A stretch of DNA of 64,000 nucleotides from Bacteroidales bacterium (GTDB lineage Bacteria > Bacteroidota > Bacteroidia > Bacteroidales > UBA932): NCBI GenBank assembly GCA_028707695.1, contig JAQWAL010000003.1, positions 32,824 to 96,823 of the forward strand. The letters are read 5' to 3'. The notes under the pieces were generated by a model that ran no database searches, was not told the DNA's origin, and saw nothing but the letters and a program-made list of their open reading frames with translations. Position numbers and translations under genes: made by a program. This document shows positions 55,934-64,000 of the stretch, one piece after another. Each line of letters opens with the position of its first letter. Within the stretch, counting starts at the first letter, position 1.

Positions 55934-56573
55934 AATTTTCTATGTTTGATATGAATTCTTCTAAGGAGTACAAGTCCGGAAGGTAGTGAACGTTTTTGTA
56001 TTTTTCTGAAATATCAGAAGTTGAATGCAGTAATCCTTGCCCACCCACAATTATTGCAAGGTCAGGAAATCTCTCCCTTATCATTCCTATGATTTTGAGG
56101 AGCTCGGGATAGTGGAAATAGATGCTCATGGAGAGTGCAACCAATTTGGGATTGACTGTCTCTATGAATTTAAGAAGATCGGATGACGGGGTGTCGGCTC
56201 CAAGGAAATGGACATTCCATCCACGCATTTCAAATACATCTGCAACCATTTTGATTCCTATTTGATGTACTTCTTTTTCTACAGAAGCTGCAACCACAAC
56301 ATTGTCCATCCGGTATTTGGAAATGATTTTGGAATACAGTTCGTTAAGGACAGATTCTACAATTGCAGAGGCAAGATGTTCTGTTGCCACAGAGATTTTG
56401 CCCGTCTCCCAAAGGAGACCCACTTGGTAAAGGGCCCTTTTTATAACGTTTTCGTAAATGTCGTTAATTTTTGATTTTTTTTCTACCAGGTCGTTTATTA
56501 TTTCGGAGGCAAGCAACCTGTCCCCTGCAAGTATTGCTTTTTCAAACCTGTTCTTATATAAGTCAAAATCCAT
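55926..56573 (-). CDS. Cobalamin-binding protein of the CarH/LitR photoreceptor-type fold, without DNA-binding domain
   Basis: A 215-residue soluble protein. The N-terminal four-helix cap (about 1-85) includes the W-x9-EH motif (Trp55, Glu65-His66) seen in CarH, where it caps adenosylcobalamin. The Rossmann-like B12 domain (about 90-215) has E-V-H-Q-I-G (Glu101-His103-Gly106), a form of E/DxHxxG in which the His binds cobalt, plus VALSMS and IIVGGQGL contacts. It lacks the MerR DNA-binding domain of CarH. It is first in an operon with an unknown protein and a histidine kinase. Confidence 0.88.
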   Translation of the reverse strand: MDFDLYKNRFEKAILAGDRLLASEIINDLVEKKSKINDIYENVIKRALYQVGLLWETGKISVATEHLASAIVESVLNELYSKIISKYRMDNVVVAASVEKEVHQIGIKMVADVFEMRGWNVHFLGADTPSSDLLKFIETVNPKLVALSMSIYFHYPELLKIIGMIRERFPDLAIIVGGQGLLHSTSDISEKYKNVHYLPDLYSLEEFISNIENYG

Positions 56574-56632
56574 TTTAAAACACTTTTACTAAAGGTAAAG
56601 AAATTATTTGTCAAAACTTGTATAATCATTTT

Positions 56633-57148
56633 CTAGTAGCTGATGGGTTTTCCCATTATGTAGTCTTCCATCAAAAAGCCTTCTCCAATATCAATATCCA
56701 CAGAGTCCATAATGCTGTATCCAATGTTAAGGTAGAATCCTACTGAAGGATTGTACCTGTTTACATTGAGAATTACATTATCCATGTTGTTTTGTTTTGC
56801 CACAACTTCTATATGGGATATCAGAAGTTTTCCTATGCCTCTCCCTTTGAAGCTTGGCAACAGATATAATTTGTGAAGTTTTAAATTTCTTTGGTTGTTA
56901 TGATTAAGTTCATATGATGCATAACCAGTATATTCCAATGTACTGCCACTGTCAAGACAAGACAAAATGAAAGTGTGGGATAGGTTATGCGTTTGGTTTA
57001 TAAGGGAGTCAGAACTGTACATCATCTCCATCATGTAATTGATTTGCTTTTGAGAAAGGATGTTTCCAAAAGCAACAGGCCACGCCTCCTTTGCAATGTT
57101 TTGGATTATCGGGAAATATTCCTGGGTGGCTGTTATTATTGAGTCCAT
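56633..57148 (-). CDS. GNAT-family N-acetyltransferase
   Basis: A 171-residue acetyltransferase with the acetyl-CoA motif LPSFKGRGIGKLLISHIE and a C-terminal NPSVGFYLNIGYSIMD. Substrate unknown. It precedes the B12 operon in the same orientation with a 59-base gap. Confidence 0.88.
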   Translation of the reverse strand: MDSIITATQEYFPIIQNIAKEAWPVAFGNILSQKQINYMMEMMYSSDSLINQTHNLSHTFILSCLDSGSTLEYTGYASYELNHNNQRNLKLHKLYLLPSFKGRGIGKLLISHIEVVAKQNNMDNVILNVNRYNPSVGFYLNIGYSIMDSVDIDIGEGFLMEDYIMGKPISY

Positions 57149-57205
57149 TTATTGAAATATTTAATAGTAAATTTACAAAAAAATATTCCTTAATGCTCAA
57201 TAAGT

Positions 57206-57682
57206 ATGGATGTGCTTCTTTTAATTGCAGCTATTGTTTTGATTTTGTTGGGGGTGGCCGGTTCTTTTGTGCCGGTTTTGCCTGGCCCGCCTATATCTTA
57301 TGTTGCCTTGCTAATGCTGCATTACACCAAATACGCAATGTTCACAACACAGTTGCTGGTTGTATTTGCTATCCTTACAATCTTGGTAACTTTGCTGGAT
57401 TATGTGATTCCTGCCTGGGCCACCGGCAAATTTGGCGGTAGCAGGCAGGGTAGGCTGGGTGCTTTTGCAGGTACGATGATTGGTTTGATTTTTGGCCCTT
57501 TAGGCGTAATCATCGGGCCATTCATAGGAGCTTTCACCGGAGAGATCCTGGCAAATAAAAATGCAAATGAAGCTTTAAGAAGCGGAGTCGGCTCTTTCGT
57601 TGGCTTTTTGGCAGGAACAGGTTTGAAATTGATTCTCTCTTTGGTGATGATGTCCTATTTTTTGTATGGCTTGTTCAGCTAA
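57206..57682 (+). CDS. DUF456 membrane protein
   Basis: A 158-residue protein with about four or five helices. The DUF456 marks are GSFVPVLPGPPISYVALL, FGGSRQGRLGAFAGTMIGLIFG-type glycine pattern (shown in part), and IGPFIGAFTGEIL. Function unknown. Divergent from the GNAT and convergent with the second csp. Confidence 0.9.
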   Translation: MDVLLLIAAIVLILLGVAGSFVPVLPGPPISYVALLMLHYTKYAMFTTQLLVVFAILTILVTLLDYVIPAWATGKFGGSRQGRLGAFAGTMIGLIFGPLGVIIGPFIGAFTGEILANKNANEALRSGVGSFVGFLAGTGLKLILSLVMMSYFLYGLFS

Positions 57683-57696
57683 ACAGAAAGTCAAAT

Positions 57697-58149
57697 CTAT
57701 TTGCCAGACCTTTTGACATTGACTGCATTCAAACCTTTCAGCCCTTTTTCTATTTCGAATTCAACTTTGTCATTTTCATAGACCTCTTCCAAAGTCCCGT
57801 TTACATGGAAAAAATACTTTTCCCTGGTTTCTCTCTCCTGGATAAAACCAAAACCTTTGCTTTCGTTGTAAAACTCAACCCTGCCAAAGTAACTTGAAGG
57901 AATTTCATCTTTCTCCTTTTTGGGTGTTGATACTTCAATGTTTTCTGCTTTGACACTACTTTTCTTTGTGGGATCGGGAGGAGTGTCCATGATAACACCG
58001 TTTTCATCTACAAATGCCATCATGTTCTCTAAACCACCGCCAGTTGAGCTGGCTTTACGCTCTTCTTTCTTGTGTTGTTTTTCCAGACGTTTGCTGATTC
58101 TTTTCTTCTCTTTTTCTCTTTTGTTGAATGTGATTTGTGATCTTGCCAT
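57697..58149 (-). CDS. Cold-shock-domain protein with basic N-terminus
   Basis: A 150-residue protein. A Lys/Arg-rich N-terminal tail (about 1-35) and a linker precede the cold-shock domain (about 86-147) with RNP-1 SKGFGFIQE and RNP-2 KYFFHVN. The tail suggests additional nucleic-acid or ribosome binding. A 106-base leader precedes the ATG, as expected for thermoregulated csp mRNAs. Confidence 0.9.
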   Translation of the reverse strand: MARSQITFNKREKEKKRISKRLEKQHKKEERKASSTGGGLENMMAFVDENGVIMDTPPDPTKKSSVKAENIEVSTPKKEKDEIPSSYFGRVEFYNESKGFGFIQERETREKYFFHVNGTLEEVYENDKVEFEIEKGLKGLNAVNVKRSGK

Positions 58150-58255
58150 ATAAAAATGATAATAATAATAAGGAGTCCTTCAAACGACAACTCCAGGAAA
58201 AAAAGATATCCCTTTTGTATATTGGTGAATGCGTATAACTTCGAACTCCGTTTTG

Positions 58256-58263
58256 CAAAGATA
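58256..58263 (-). promoter_or_regulatory. Putative -7 element of the second csp gene
   Basis: TATCTTTG on the minus strand places transcription start about 100 bases before the ATG, giving a long 5' leader. Confidence 0.4.
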
Positions 58264-58277
58264 ATAAATAATTTAGT

Positions 58278-58285
58278 TAAATTTG
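58278..58285 (+). promoter_or_regulatory. Putative -7 element of the Tricorn-like protease gene
   Basis: TAAATTTG matches TAnnTTTG, 33 bases before the ATG. Confidence 0.4.
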
Positions 58286-58318
58286 TTAATATCACAAAAT
58301 ACATAATTATTTAAATCC

Positions 58319-61300
58319 ATGAAAAAAATTCTATTTTCAATTTTTTCTGTATTCTTAGCAGCTCTTTTTCAGGAGTCAATGGCTAATAATCAAGAAGCAA
58401 GATTATTAAGGTTTCCGGATATTCACAACGGGCAAATTGTCTTTACATATGCAGGGGACCTCTATTTGAGCAGCACCAATTCCGGTTCTGCAAGGAAATT
58501 GACTTCACATCCAGGTTATGAGATGTTTGCGAGGTTTTCGCCAGATGGTAAGCATATCGCTTTTACCGGACAGTATGATGGGAACACAGAGGTTTTTGTG
58601 ATTCCGTCCGAAGGTGGTGAGCCTAAGAGGTTGACATATACAGCTACTCTTTCAAGGGATGATGTTGGAGACCGTATGGGGCCAAACAATATTGTACTTG
58701 ATTGGACACCAGATGGCAAGAAAATCATGTACAGAACCAGGGCATATACATTCAACGATTTTACCGGACAATTGATGACAATTTCCTTAGATGGGGGAAT
58801 TCCTGAGCCTTTTCCTTTGAAAAATGGTGGTTTTGCATCCTTTTCGCCTGATGGTAAGAAAATTGCATACAATTATATTTTCAGGGAGTTCAGGAGCTGG
58901 AAAAGATATACAGGCGGTATGGCTGATGATATCAGGGTAATGGATATCAAAAGTGGAAAATCGGAAAGGATTTCCGGTAATGTAAACCAAGATGTGTTTC
59001 CCATGTGGAGCAAGGATGGTGAAAATATTTATTATATCTCTGACAGGGACGGGTTTATGAATTTGTATTGTTGGAATATGCAATCAAAGGAAACTGACCA
59101 ACTTACCTTTTACACAGATTATGATATCAAATTTCCATCATATGGGGATGGAGTTATCGTTTATGAACACGGAGGCTATATTGTGCAGTATGACCCGGTG
59201 AACAAAGTGGAAAAAAGGGCATCCGTAATGATCAATAATGATGCAGCTTATGCGCGTGGTGAGTGGAAAGAGCTTGCTTCCAGGATACGGTCATTTTCTT
59301 TGTCGCCAAAGGGAGAGAGAATCCTTGCAGTAGCAAGGGGAGATCTCTTTTCTGTGCCAACCAAAAATGGGATTACATATAATTTGACAAACAGTTGTGA
59401 TGCACATGATAAGAATGCAGATTGGGCACCTGACGGAAGCGGATATGCATATGTTTCGGACAAAGATGGAGAGTTTAACATTTACTTTAACGACAATAAA
59501 GGGAGTGATGTTAAATTGACAGATGTTAAAGGTTACATATATGGTTTTGAATGGTCTCCGGATTCAAGGAAGATCCTTTGGAGTGACAAGAATAACACCT
59601 TGAATCTAATTAATCTGGAAACCAAGGAGAACCAAGTGTTGGAAAATTCCGGGATAGGTCCATTGAATGACTACAACTGGGCTCCTGACAGCAGGCATAT
59701 TGTTTATACAAAGCCTGGAAAATATGTGAATGTGGTTGTTGTCTTAGACACACAGGAAAATAAGAAATATGATATTACCGACCAGTGGTACAACTCAGGG
59801 TCTGGTAACTTCAGTAGTGATGGGAAATATCTGTTGTTTGCATCGGACAGGACTTTCAACCCGATGTATGGAAGGACAGAATGGAACCATATTTACAATA
59901 GCATGGGCAAAATTTACATCCTGCCGTTGACTAGCCATGCAAAGGTTCCTTTTGCACCGGAAAATGACACTGTGAGCGTTACCACAAAAGGAGTAGAAAC
60001 AGATCAAAAATCAAAAGAGAGTGTGAAGTCAACTGAAAAACAGGAGTATGATTTTTCTAATGTCTCTTCAAAGATAGTAGAAGTTCCTGTATCTCCCTCT
60101 ACTTACGGTAATATCCATATGATAGACAACAGGATATATTACGGTACAAGAAGAGGTACTTATATGTATGATCTGGAAGATAAGAAACAGACATTTCTCC
60201 AGGCAAACATAATTTTTGCTCATGGGTACAAAAAGGCATTGGCTGTATCGGGAAGAGATGTTCAAGTAGTGGATATTCCCAGGGCACCGGTAACTGTCAA
60301 GAATGCTGTATCACTTGAAGGTGTTAAAAAATATGTAGATTACAAGGAAGAGTGGATGCAGATATACAACGAAACCTGGCGTCAAATGAGGGACTTTTTC
60401 TACGCAAAAAACATGCATGGAGTAGATTGGGATAAAGTTGGAGAGAAATACAGAGAACTGGTTCCTTATGTTGGCCACAGGTCGGACTTGACTTATTTGT
60501 TAGGCGAGTTGATTGGCGAACTGAATGTAGGTCATGCTTATTCTCAGAATGGGGAAAAACCTGAACCTCAGCGAATCAAGATGGGATTGCTGGGGATTTC
60601 CTATTCAAAGGACAAATCTGGGTTTTTCAAGGTAGAAGAGGTGTTGAAAGGAGCAAACTGGAGCGAATCGTTACGTTCTCCTCTTACCATGCCTGGTTGT
60701 GAAGTTGAAGTAAATGAATTTATTGTTTCTGTAAACGGTGTGAGTACGAATGGTGCAAACGATTTGGCAGAACTGCTGGTAGGGACAGCTGGAATGGTTA
60801 CAGAATTGGAGGTTAACAGTAAGGCTTCCAGGCAGGGAGCGCGAAAAATACTGACAATACCTTTGGAAGACGAATCCAAACTGAGATATTACAATTGGGT
60901 GCAAGGTAATATCAAAAAGGTTTCAGATGCTACAAACGGCCAGGTTGGGTATATTCATATTCCGGACATGGGTTCGGATGGATTGAACGAATTTGTAAAA
61001 CATTACTATCCTCAACTTGGGAAAAAAGCTTTGATTATTGACGATAGAGGCAATGGTGGTGGAAATGTTTCTCCTATGATAATTGAGAGGCTACAAAGGA
61101 CAATCACCTATTTTACAATGCATACAAACCAAACAGAGGGCTCTTTGAATCCGGTGGGCACATTTGATGGACCAAAAGTATTGTTGGTAAATGAATATTC
61201 TGCATCGGATGGTGATCTTTTCCCTTACAGGTTCAAATACAACAAGCTAGGGACTGTGATTGGGAAACGAACCTGGGGAGGTGTTGTCGGTTATAGCGGG

Positions 61301-61558
61301 ACAGTACCTGTCGTGGACGGAGGTTCTATAGTTACACCTTCATATGCACCTTTTGCTTCTGATGGCAGCGGATGGATAATTGAAGGAGAAGGAGTCTATC
61401 CTGACATTGAAATAGAAAATGATCCATATGCAGAGTTCAATGGATACGATGCACAATTGGAAAAAGCAATTGAGGTGGCCAAAAAGGAGATAGAAAAGTA
61501 TGAATACAGGCCTGCTGTTATTCCAACTTTTCCAGATAAAAGTGCCCAAAAGAAATAG
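58319..61558 (+). CDS. Tricorn-protease-like S41 peptidase, exported
   Basis: A 1079-residue peptidase. The signal peptide is MKKILFSIFSVFLAALFQES. The N-terminal two beta-propellers have recurring SPDGK, WSPDSR and APDG blades (about 25-600). A C1 domain, a PDZ-like insert and a C-terminal S41 core follow. Catalytic residues match tricorn: His739 in LNVGHAYSQ and Ser963 in NEYSASDGDLFPY. Peptide degradation in the periplasm is expected. No terminator directly follows; a possible structured RNA lies 18 bases downstream. Confidence 0.93.
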   Translation: MKKILFSIFSVFLAALFQESMANNQEARLLRFPDIHNGQIVFTYAGDLYLSSTNSGSARKLTSHPGYEMFARFSPDGKHIAFTGQYDGNTEVFVIPSEGGEPKRLTYTATLSRDDVGDRMGPNNIVLDWTPDGKKIMYRTRAYTFNDFTGQLMTISLDGGIPEPFPLKNGGFASFSPDGKKIAYNYIFREFRSWKRYTGGMADDIRVMDIKSGKSERISGNVNQDVFPMWSKDGENIYYISDRDGFMNLYCWNMQSKETDQLTFYTDYDIKFPSYGDGVIVYEHGGYIVQYDPVNKVEKRASVMINNDAAYARGEWKELASRIRSFSLSPKGERILAVARGDLFSVPTKNGITYNLTNSCDAHDKNADWAPDGSGYAYVSDKDGEFNIYFNDNKGSDVKLTDVKGYIYGFEWSPDSRKILWSDKNNTLNLINLETKENQVLENSGIGPLNDYNWAPDSRHIVYTKPGKYVNVVVVLDTQENKKYDITDQWYNSGSGNFSSDGKYLLFASDRTFNPMYGRTEWNHIYNSMGKIYILPLTSHAKVPFAPENDTVSVTTKGVETDQKSKESVKSTEKQEYDFSNVSSKIVEVPVSPSTYGNIHMIDNRIYYGTRRGTYMYDLEDKKQTFLQANIIFAHGYKKALAVSGRDVQVVDIPRAPVTVKNAVSLEGVKKYVDYKEEWMQIYNETWRQMRDFFYAKNMHGVDWDKVGEKYRELVPYVGHRSDLTYLLGELIGELNVGHAYSQNGEKPEPQRIKMGLLGISYSKDKSGFFKVEEVLKGANWSESLRSPLTMPGCEVEVNEFIVSVNGVSTNGANDLAELLVGTAGMVTELEVNSKASRQGARKILTIPLEDESKLRYYNWVQGNIKKVSDATNGQVGYIHIPDMGSDGLNEFVKHYYPQLGKKALIIDDRGNGGGNVSPMIIERLQRTITYFTMHTNQTEGSLNPVGTFDGPKVLLVNEYSASDGDLFPYRFKYNKLGTVIGKRTWGGVVGYSGTVPVVDGGSIVTPSYAPFASDGSGWIIEGEGVYPDIEIENDPYAEFNGYDAQLEKAIEVAKKEIEKYEYRPAVIPTFPDKSAQKK

Positions 61559-61575
61559 TGGATTTGGATAAAAAT

Positions 61576-61688
61576 AAAAACAGTACTGCATACCTAAGGA
61601 TGTTTTTGAGCTTCTGCCTTGGTTGCCCGAATGCACATCTTGACCCTACCTTTTGGTGGCAATGCTCCGGTATACAGTGCTGTTTTTT
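61576..61688 (+). ncRNA. Possible structured RNA or complex terminator downstream of the Tricorn gene
   Basis: Arms at 61576-61594 and 61669-61687 pair over 19 bases with two wobble pairs and are followed by a T-run. Inside, AGGATG (61597-61602) can pair with CATCTT (61636-61641), and a small hairpin CTACC-TTTT-GGTGG (61646-61659) sits next to it. This suggests a multibranched RNA ending in a terminator-like stem. It could instead be a long terminator of the peptidase gene or an element remnant. Confidence 0.4.
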
Positions 61689-61793
61689 ACTAAAGCGGTA
61701 GACAAACTTATGATAAAAAATCAAATGTTGTATGCAAGAGTGTGCTTGTTGCAGATTGTTGCGCATTTGATGCGTATAAAATGCTTATCTTAA

Positions 61794-61850
61794 GGGTTTG
61801 AAAAAAAACTTGTCGCGATTTGTTGCGCTTAATGAGTATTATTCAAACCC
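61794..61850 (-). repeat. Inverted repeat at the end of the TPR-HTH gene
   Basis: GGGTTTGAA (61794-61802) and TTCAAACCC (61842-61850) are perfect inverted 9-mers, 39 bases apart, one within the last codons of the minus-strand gene. On its RNA they form a stem after the stop codon, possibly a terminator. Between 61559 and 61838 no protein gene is seen. Confidence 0.5.
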
Positions 61851-63500
61851 ATTTTTTTGGATTTTTTTCTGGATTTTCACCTTCACAGACCGTATACTCG
61901 AGTGTGAAGTATTCAGAAAATTTGCAATGTCATTGTTGGAATACCCTTCTTCGTTGAGTATGTAAACCAGCTTTTCAAAATCTGTCATTATTGAAAGTTC
62001 GGTTATATGTCCGTACTGTTTTTTGAAATGTTGTGAATTTGATATTTCCGACAGATATGATCTAGTATAATTATTTGTGGTATCGACAAGATTGTTCAGG
62101 TTCTCAAATGATTCTTTTGATATTTTCCTTATTTTGCCAGCTTCTTGTATAATGTTGTCCGTTAGTTGTGTAATTGTTGCAGATGAATGCCTTAACAATT
62201 CAGATTCCAACCATTTGGCATTGTAATTTTGGGACAGCTGATCGTGTACTGTTTTTAGATGGGCCAACCTGGATCTGTTTTGCTTGTATTTTTTAAAGTA
62301 ATTTAACGAAAACAGAGATAAAAAAGTTAAGGCAAACAATGATAAAGACAATATTATTTTTGATTGTGTCTTAAGTCTCTCAATTGTTTGGTCAAGCTTG
62401 ATGAGGTTTAGTTTCGACTCCAGTTCGATTACTTTTTTTTGGGATAGTCTGGTATATGAAATAATATATGAGTAGTGGGCTTTCCTGTAAAGTGCCGCTG
62501 CATCTTTGAAATTGCCTTGTTGCTGGTATTTGTCGGCAAGGGTCCTGTAGTAAAAATGAGTGTCGGGCAGAGTAGTGTCTTTTACCGATTCTACCGATGC
62601 TTTGGAATAGGCCAAAGAGCTGTCTGATTGTCCTAAGCGATTGTATTGCAATGACATAAGGTAGTATATCCTTGGGAAATTTATACTCCTCACAAGTCCT
62701 GTTGTGTCCATTTTGGTCACTTTCCTGAGATACTCAAGTGCAATCTCCCCATCCTTTTTGGCTGAGTAATAATTGTACATGGAGAGGTAGAGATTGTATT
62801 CTATGAACTTGGGCATAGTGTCCACATCTGCCAATATTGAGATTGTGTTCAAAGCTTCTGAAAAATTCCTGGAAGCCAGGTAAAGCCCGAAAAGTTCTAT
62901 CTTGGAGCTGTACAGTGTGTTTTTGTTGTCGCATTTCTCTGCCAATGATATGCTATGTTTGTAAACATCAATCGCTAGTTCTGTGTTTGAACTGGCCCTG
63001 TACTGTTTACCCAGGTACAAATACAATTTGGCCCCTAAGTCATAATCTTTGTTAGGAGACTTTTCGTATATGTCAATGGCTTGGTTGATTGACCGGAACG
63101 CCAAGGAATCCAGTCTGTTCTTGCTGTAAGATGCAATTGATTTGTATAATAAGGAACGACATATATTGTAATTGTCTTTTTTGTTTTTGTACCATTCACA
63201 TGAGATGTTTATTATGGAATCGTTCAGGAAATGCCCATATTTTTGTTCGTATGATATTGCATAAATGAGGTTTGTGTAGGCATTGAGTCCGGGATTATAA
63301 TCTGCTTTGGATTTTACAAAAAGGAGATTGTTTTTTTGTTTGACAGAGTCCAGGATGTGTAGCGCTTTGTCCGGGTCTGTATATGAATATTGCTCTGCTT
63401 TGGAGAGGGATTCCCTACAGCATTCCTGGACGGTTTTACTTTGCCTGGCGTCACAAGATAGTAATATGAGTGAAGAAAAAAATAGAACAACCAACTTCAT
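61839..63500 (-). CDS. TPR lipoprotein-type regulator with transmembrane helix and C-terminal HTH
   Basis: A 553-residue protein: signal with lipobox (MKLVVLFFSSLILLSC), extracytoplasmic tetratricopeptide region (about 30-360), a helix near 381-401 (IILSLSLFALTFLSLFSLNYF), a coiled linker, and a C-terminal helix-turn-helix (YSNNDIANFLNTSHSSIRSVKVKIQKK, shown here in parts: DIANFLNTSHSSIRSVK). This arrangement is a membrane-spanning one-component regulator found in Bacteroidota. Start MKLVV is preferred over Met eight codons upstream. Confidence 0.82.
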   Translation of the reverse strand: MKLVVLFFSSLILLSCDARQSKTVQECCRESLSKAEQYSYTDPDKALHILDSVKQKNNLLFVKSKADYNPGLNAYTNLIYAISYEQKYGHFLNDSIINISCEWYKNKKDNYNICRSLLYKSIASYSKNRLDSLAFRSINQAIDIYEKSPNKDYDLGAKLYLYLGKQYRASSNTELAIDVYKHSISLAEKCDNKNTLYSSKIELFGLYLASRNFSEALNTISILADVDTMPKFIEYNLYLSMYNYYSAKKDGEIALEYLRKVTKMDTTGLVRSINFPRIYYLMSLQYNRLGQSDSSLAYSKASVESVKDTTLPDTHFYYRTLADKYQQQGNFKDAAALYRKAHYSYIISYTRLSQKKVIELESKLNLIKLDQTIERLKTQSKIILSLSLFALTFLSLFSLNYFKKYKQNRSRLAHLKTVHDQLSQNYNAKWLESELLRHSSATITQLTDNIIQEAGKIRKISKESFENLNNLVDTTNNYTRSYLSEISNSQHFKKQYGHITELSIMTDFEKLVYILNEEGYSNNDIANFLNTSHSSIRSVKVKIQKKIQKNGFE

Positions 63501-63521
63501 GTCAAAATAGTTACTTGGACA

Positions 63522-63529
63522 CAAAGATA
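63522..63529 (-). promoter_or_regulatory. Putative -7 element of the TPR-HTH gene
   Basis: TATCTTTG on the minus strand, 21 bases before the ATG. Confidence 0.4.
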
Positions 63530-63639
63530 CTTTATTAAAGGAAAATTATTAAATGAATCTTCGCTTTTTGGGGATTATATCTCTTCAATTTGGTTATAGA
63601 GGAAAATTATAGTTAATTTTGGGACAGATTTTAAACGGT

Positions 63640-64000
63640 ATGAAGATAAATAGATCCTTGTATATTATTGTTCTTTTGCTCTCTTACATCATGTTGTTTT
63701 CGTGTGAGAAGGACAAGGCCGGGGATATTCCCGACGGAAGGGTTGTGCTATTGTATATGGCTGCAAATAACAATCTGGCCAGTTTTGCAGAGTATAACCT
63801 GAATTCTTTGAAGGAAGGTTTCATTCCAGGTGAAAACAGCGAGGACGTTTTGGTCATTTACCAACATTTGAAAGGTGCCAGTCCAAAAATCACAAGGTTG
63901 TATAAGGATAGTGACAATAAAATCAAAGAAGATGTTGTAGCTCACTACGAAGACCATAATTCTGCCGAAGGGGAGGTACTTAAAGCTGTCTTGAATAAGG
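63640..64000 (+). CDS. Clostripain-family (C11) cysteine peptidase lipoprotein, 5' part
   Basis: Starts MKINRSLYIIVLLLSYIMLF with lipobox Cys at residue 22 (FSCEKDKAGD). The next part VVLLYMAANNNLASFAEYNLNSL is the characteristic start of C11 clostripain-like peptidases. The gene runs out of the window before the catalytic His-Cys pair, so activity cannot be judged. Divergent from the TPR-HTH gene. Confidence 0.82.
   Translation, partial: MKINRSLYIIVLLLSYIMLFSCEKDKAGDIPDGRVVLLYMAANNNLASFAEYNLNSLKEGFIPGENSEDVLVIYQHLKGASPKITRLYKDSDNKIKEDVVAHYEDHNSAEGEVLKAVLNK

Noticed and set aside
61576..61688. Insertion-sequence terminal repeats
   Set aside because: No transposase and no target-site duplication seen; 3' T-run and wobble pairs fit an RNA stem better.

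Overview
The window looks like a chromosomal segment of an anaerobic Bacteroidota bacterium, most likely order Bacteroidales. The evidence is AT-rich DNA, a complete Bat aerotolerance operon, Bacteroidota-type -7 promoter elements (TAnnTTTG), weak Shine-Dalgarno usage, many lipoproteins, a class I hydroxylamine reductase, and family choices typical of the group (GNAT-nitrilase fusion, Tricorn-like S41, M49 peptidase lipoprotein). No rRNA, tRNA, CRISPR array, intact insertion sequence or prophage was found. Genus cannot be settled from sequence reading alone.

Layout. 1-4.9 kb (minus): topoisomerase IV subunit A (cut by the window edge), era, and rluB, which carries a 22-unit heptapeptide array. 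5-9 kb: a MacB-like ABC permease, then an exbB-exbD-tonB energy-transduction operon and a DUF2807 lipoprotein. 9-14.2 kb: a GNAT-nitrilase fusion, a Crp/Fnr regulator, an M20 peptidase, and a thioredoxin-like gene beside trxB. 14.2-20.2 kb (minus): a tightly packed run of GNAT, ornithine/alanine racemase-like protein, beta-barrel, S41 lipoprotein, ppa, sua5, an exported peptide deformylase-like lipoprotein and a PsiE-like protein, with a permease divergent from the head. 20.4-27.7 kb: hcp, MATE transporter, cytidylate-kinase-like protein, pirin, truA. 27.8-35.9 kb: the moxR-DUF58-bat operon. 35.9-46 kb: M28, YfcC transporter, S41 lipoprotein, tpx, DUF454, Na+/alanine symporter, M49 lipoprotein and a small membrane-protein pair. 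46-53.6 kb: a deleted DUF486 remnant, a NahK-like sugar kinase, a beta-barrel, DoxX-like protein, GH20 hexosaminidase overlapping a 7TM histidine kinase, and a nitronate monooxygenase-like enzyme. 53.7-58.1 kb: two cold-shock genes flanking a cobalamin-binding protein / unknown / histidine kinase / cupin operon, a GNAT and DUF456. 58.3-64 kb: Tricorn-like protease, a possible structured RNA, a TPR-transmembrane-HTH regulator, and the start of a clostripain-like peptidase.

How the parts fit together. Seven peptidases (M20, M28, M49, two S41 lipoproteins, Tricorn-like, clostripain-like), amino-acid or carboxylate carriers (AGCS, YfcC) and an amino-acid racemase suggest a protein/peptide-degrading lifestyle. 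GH20 plus a NahK-like kinase add amino-sugar salvage. Trx-like/TrxB, Tpx, Hcp and Bat form a redox-stress toolkit for an anaerobe. 

Most noteworthy is the operon at 54.3-56.6 kb. Its soluble cobalamin-binding protein has both the W-x9-EH and E-x-H-x-x-G signatures of the CarH/LitR photoreceptor family but no DNA-binding domain, and it is translationally coupled to a soluble histidine kinase: a candidate B12- or light-responsive phosphorelay. Other oddities are a Bat-operon membrane protein without a signal peptide, in frame behind the DUF58 stop codon; an in-frame internally deleted DUF486 gene; and a deformylase with a lipoprotein signal.
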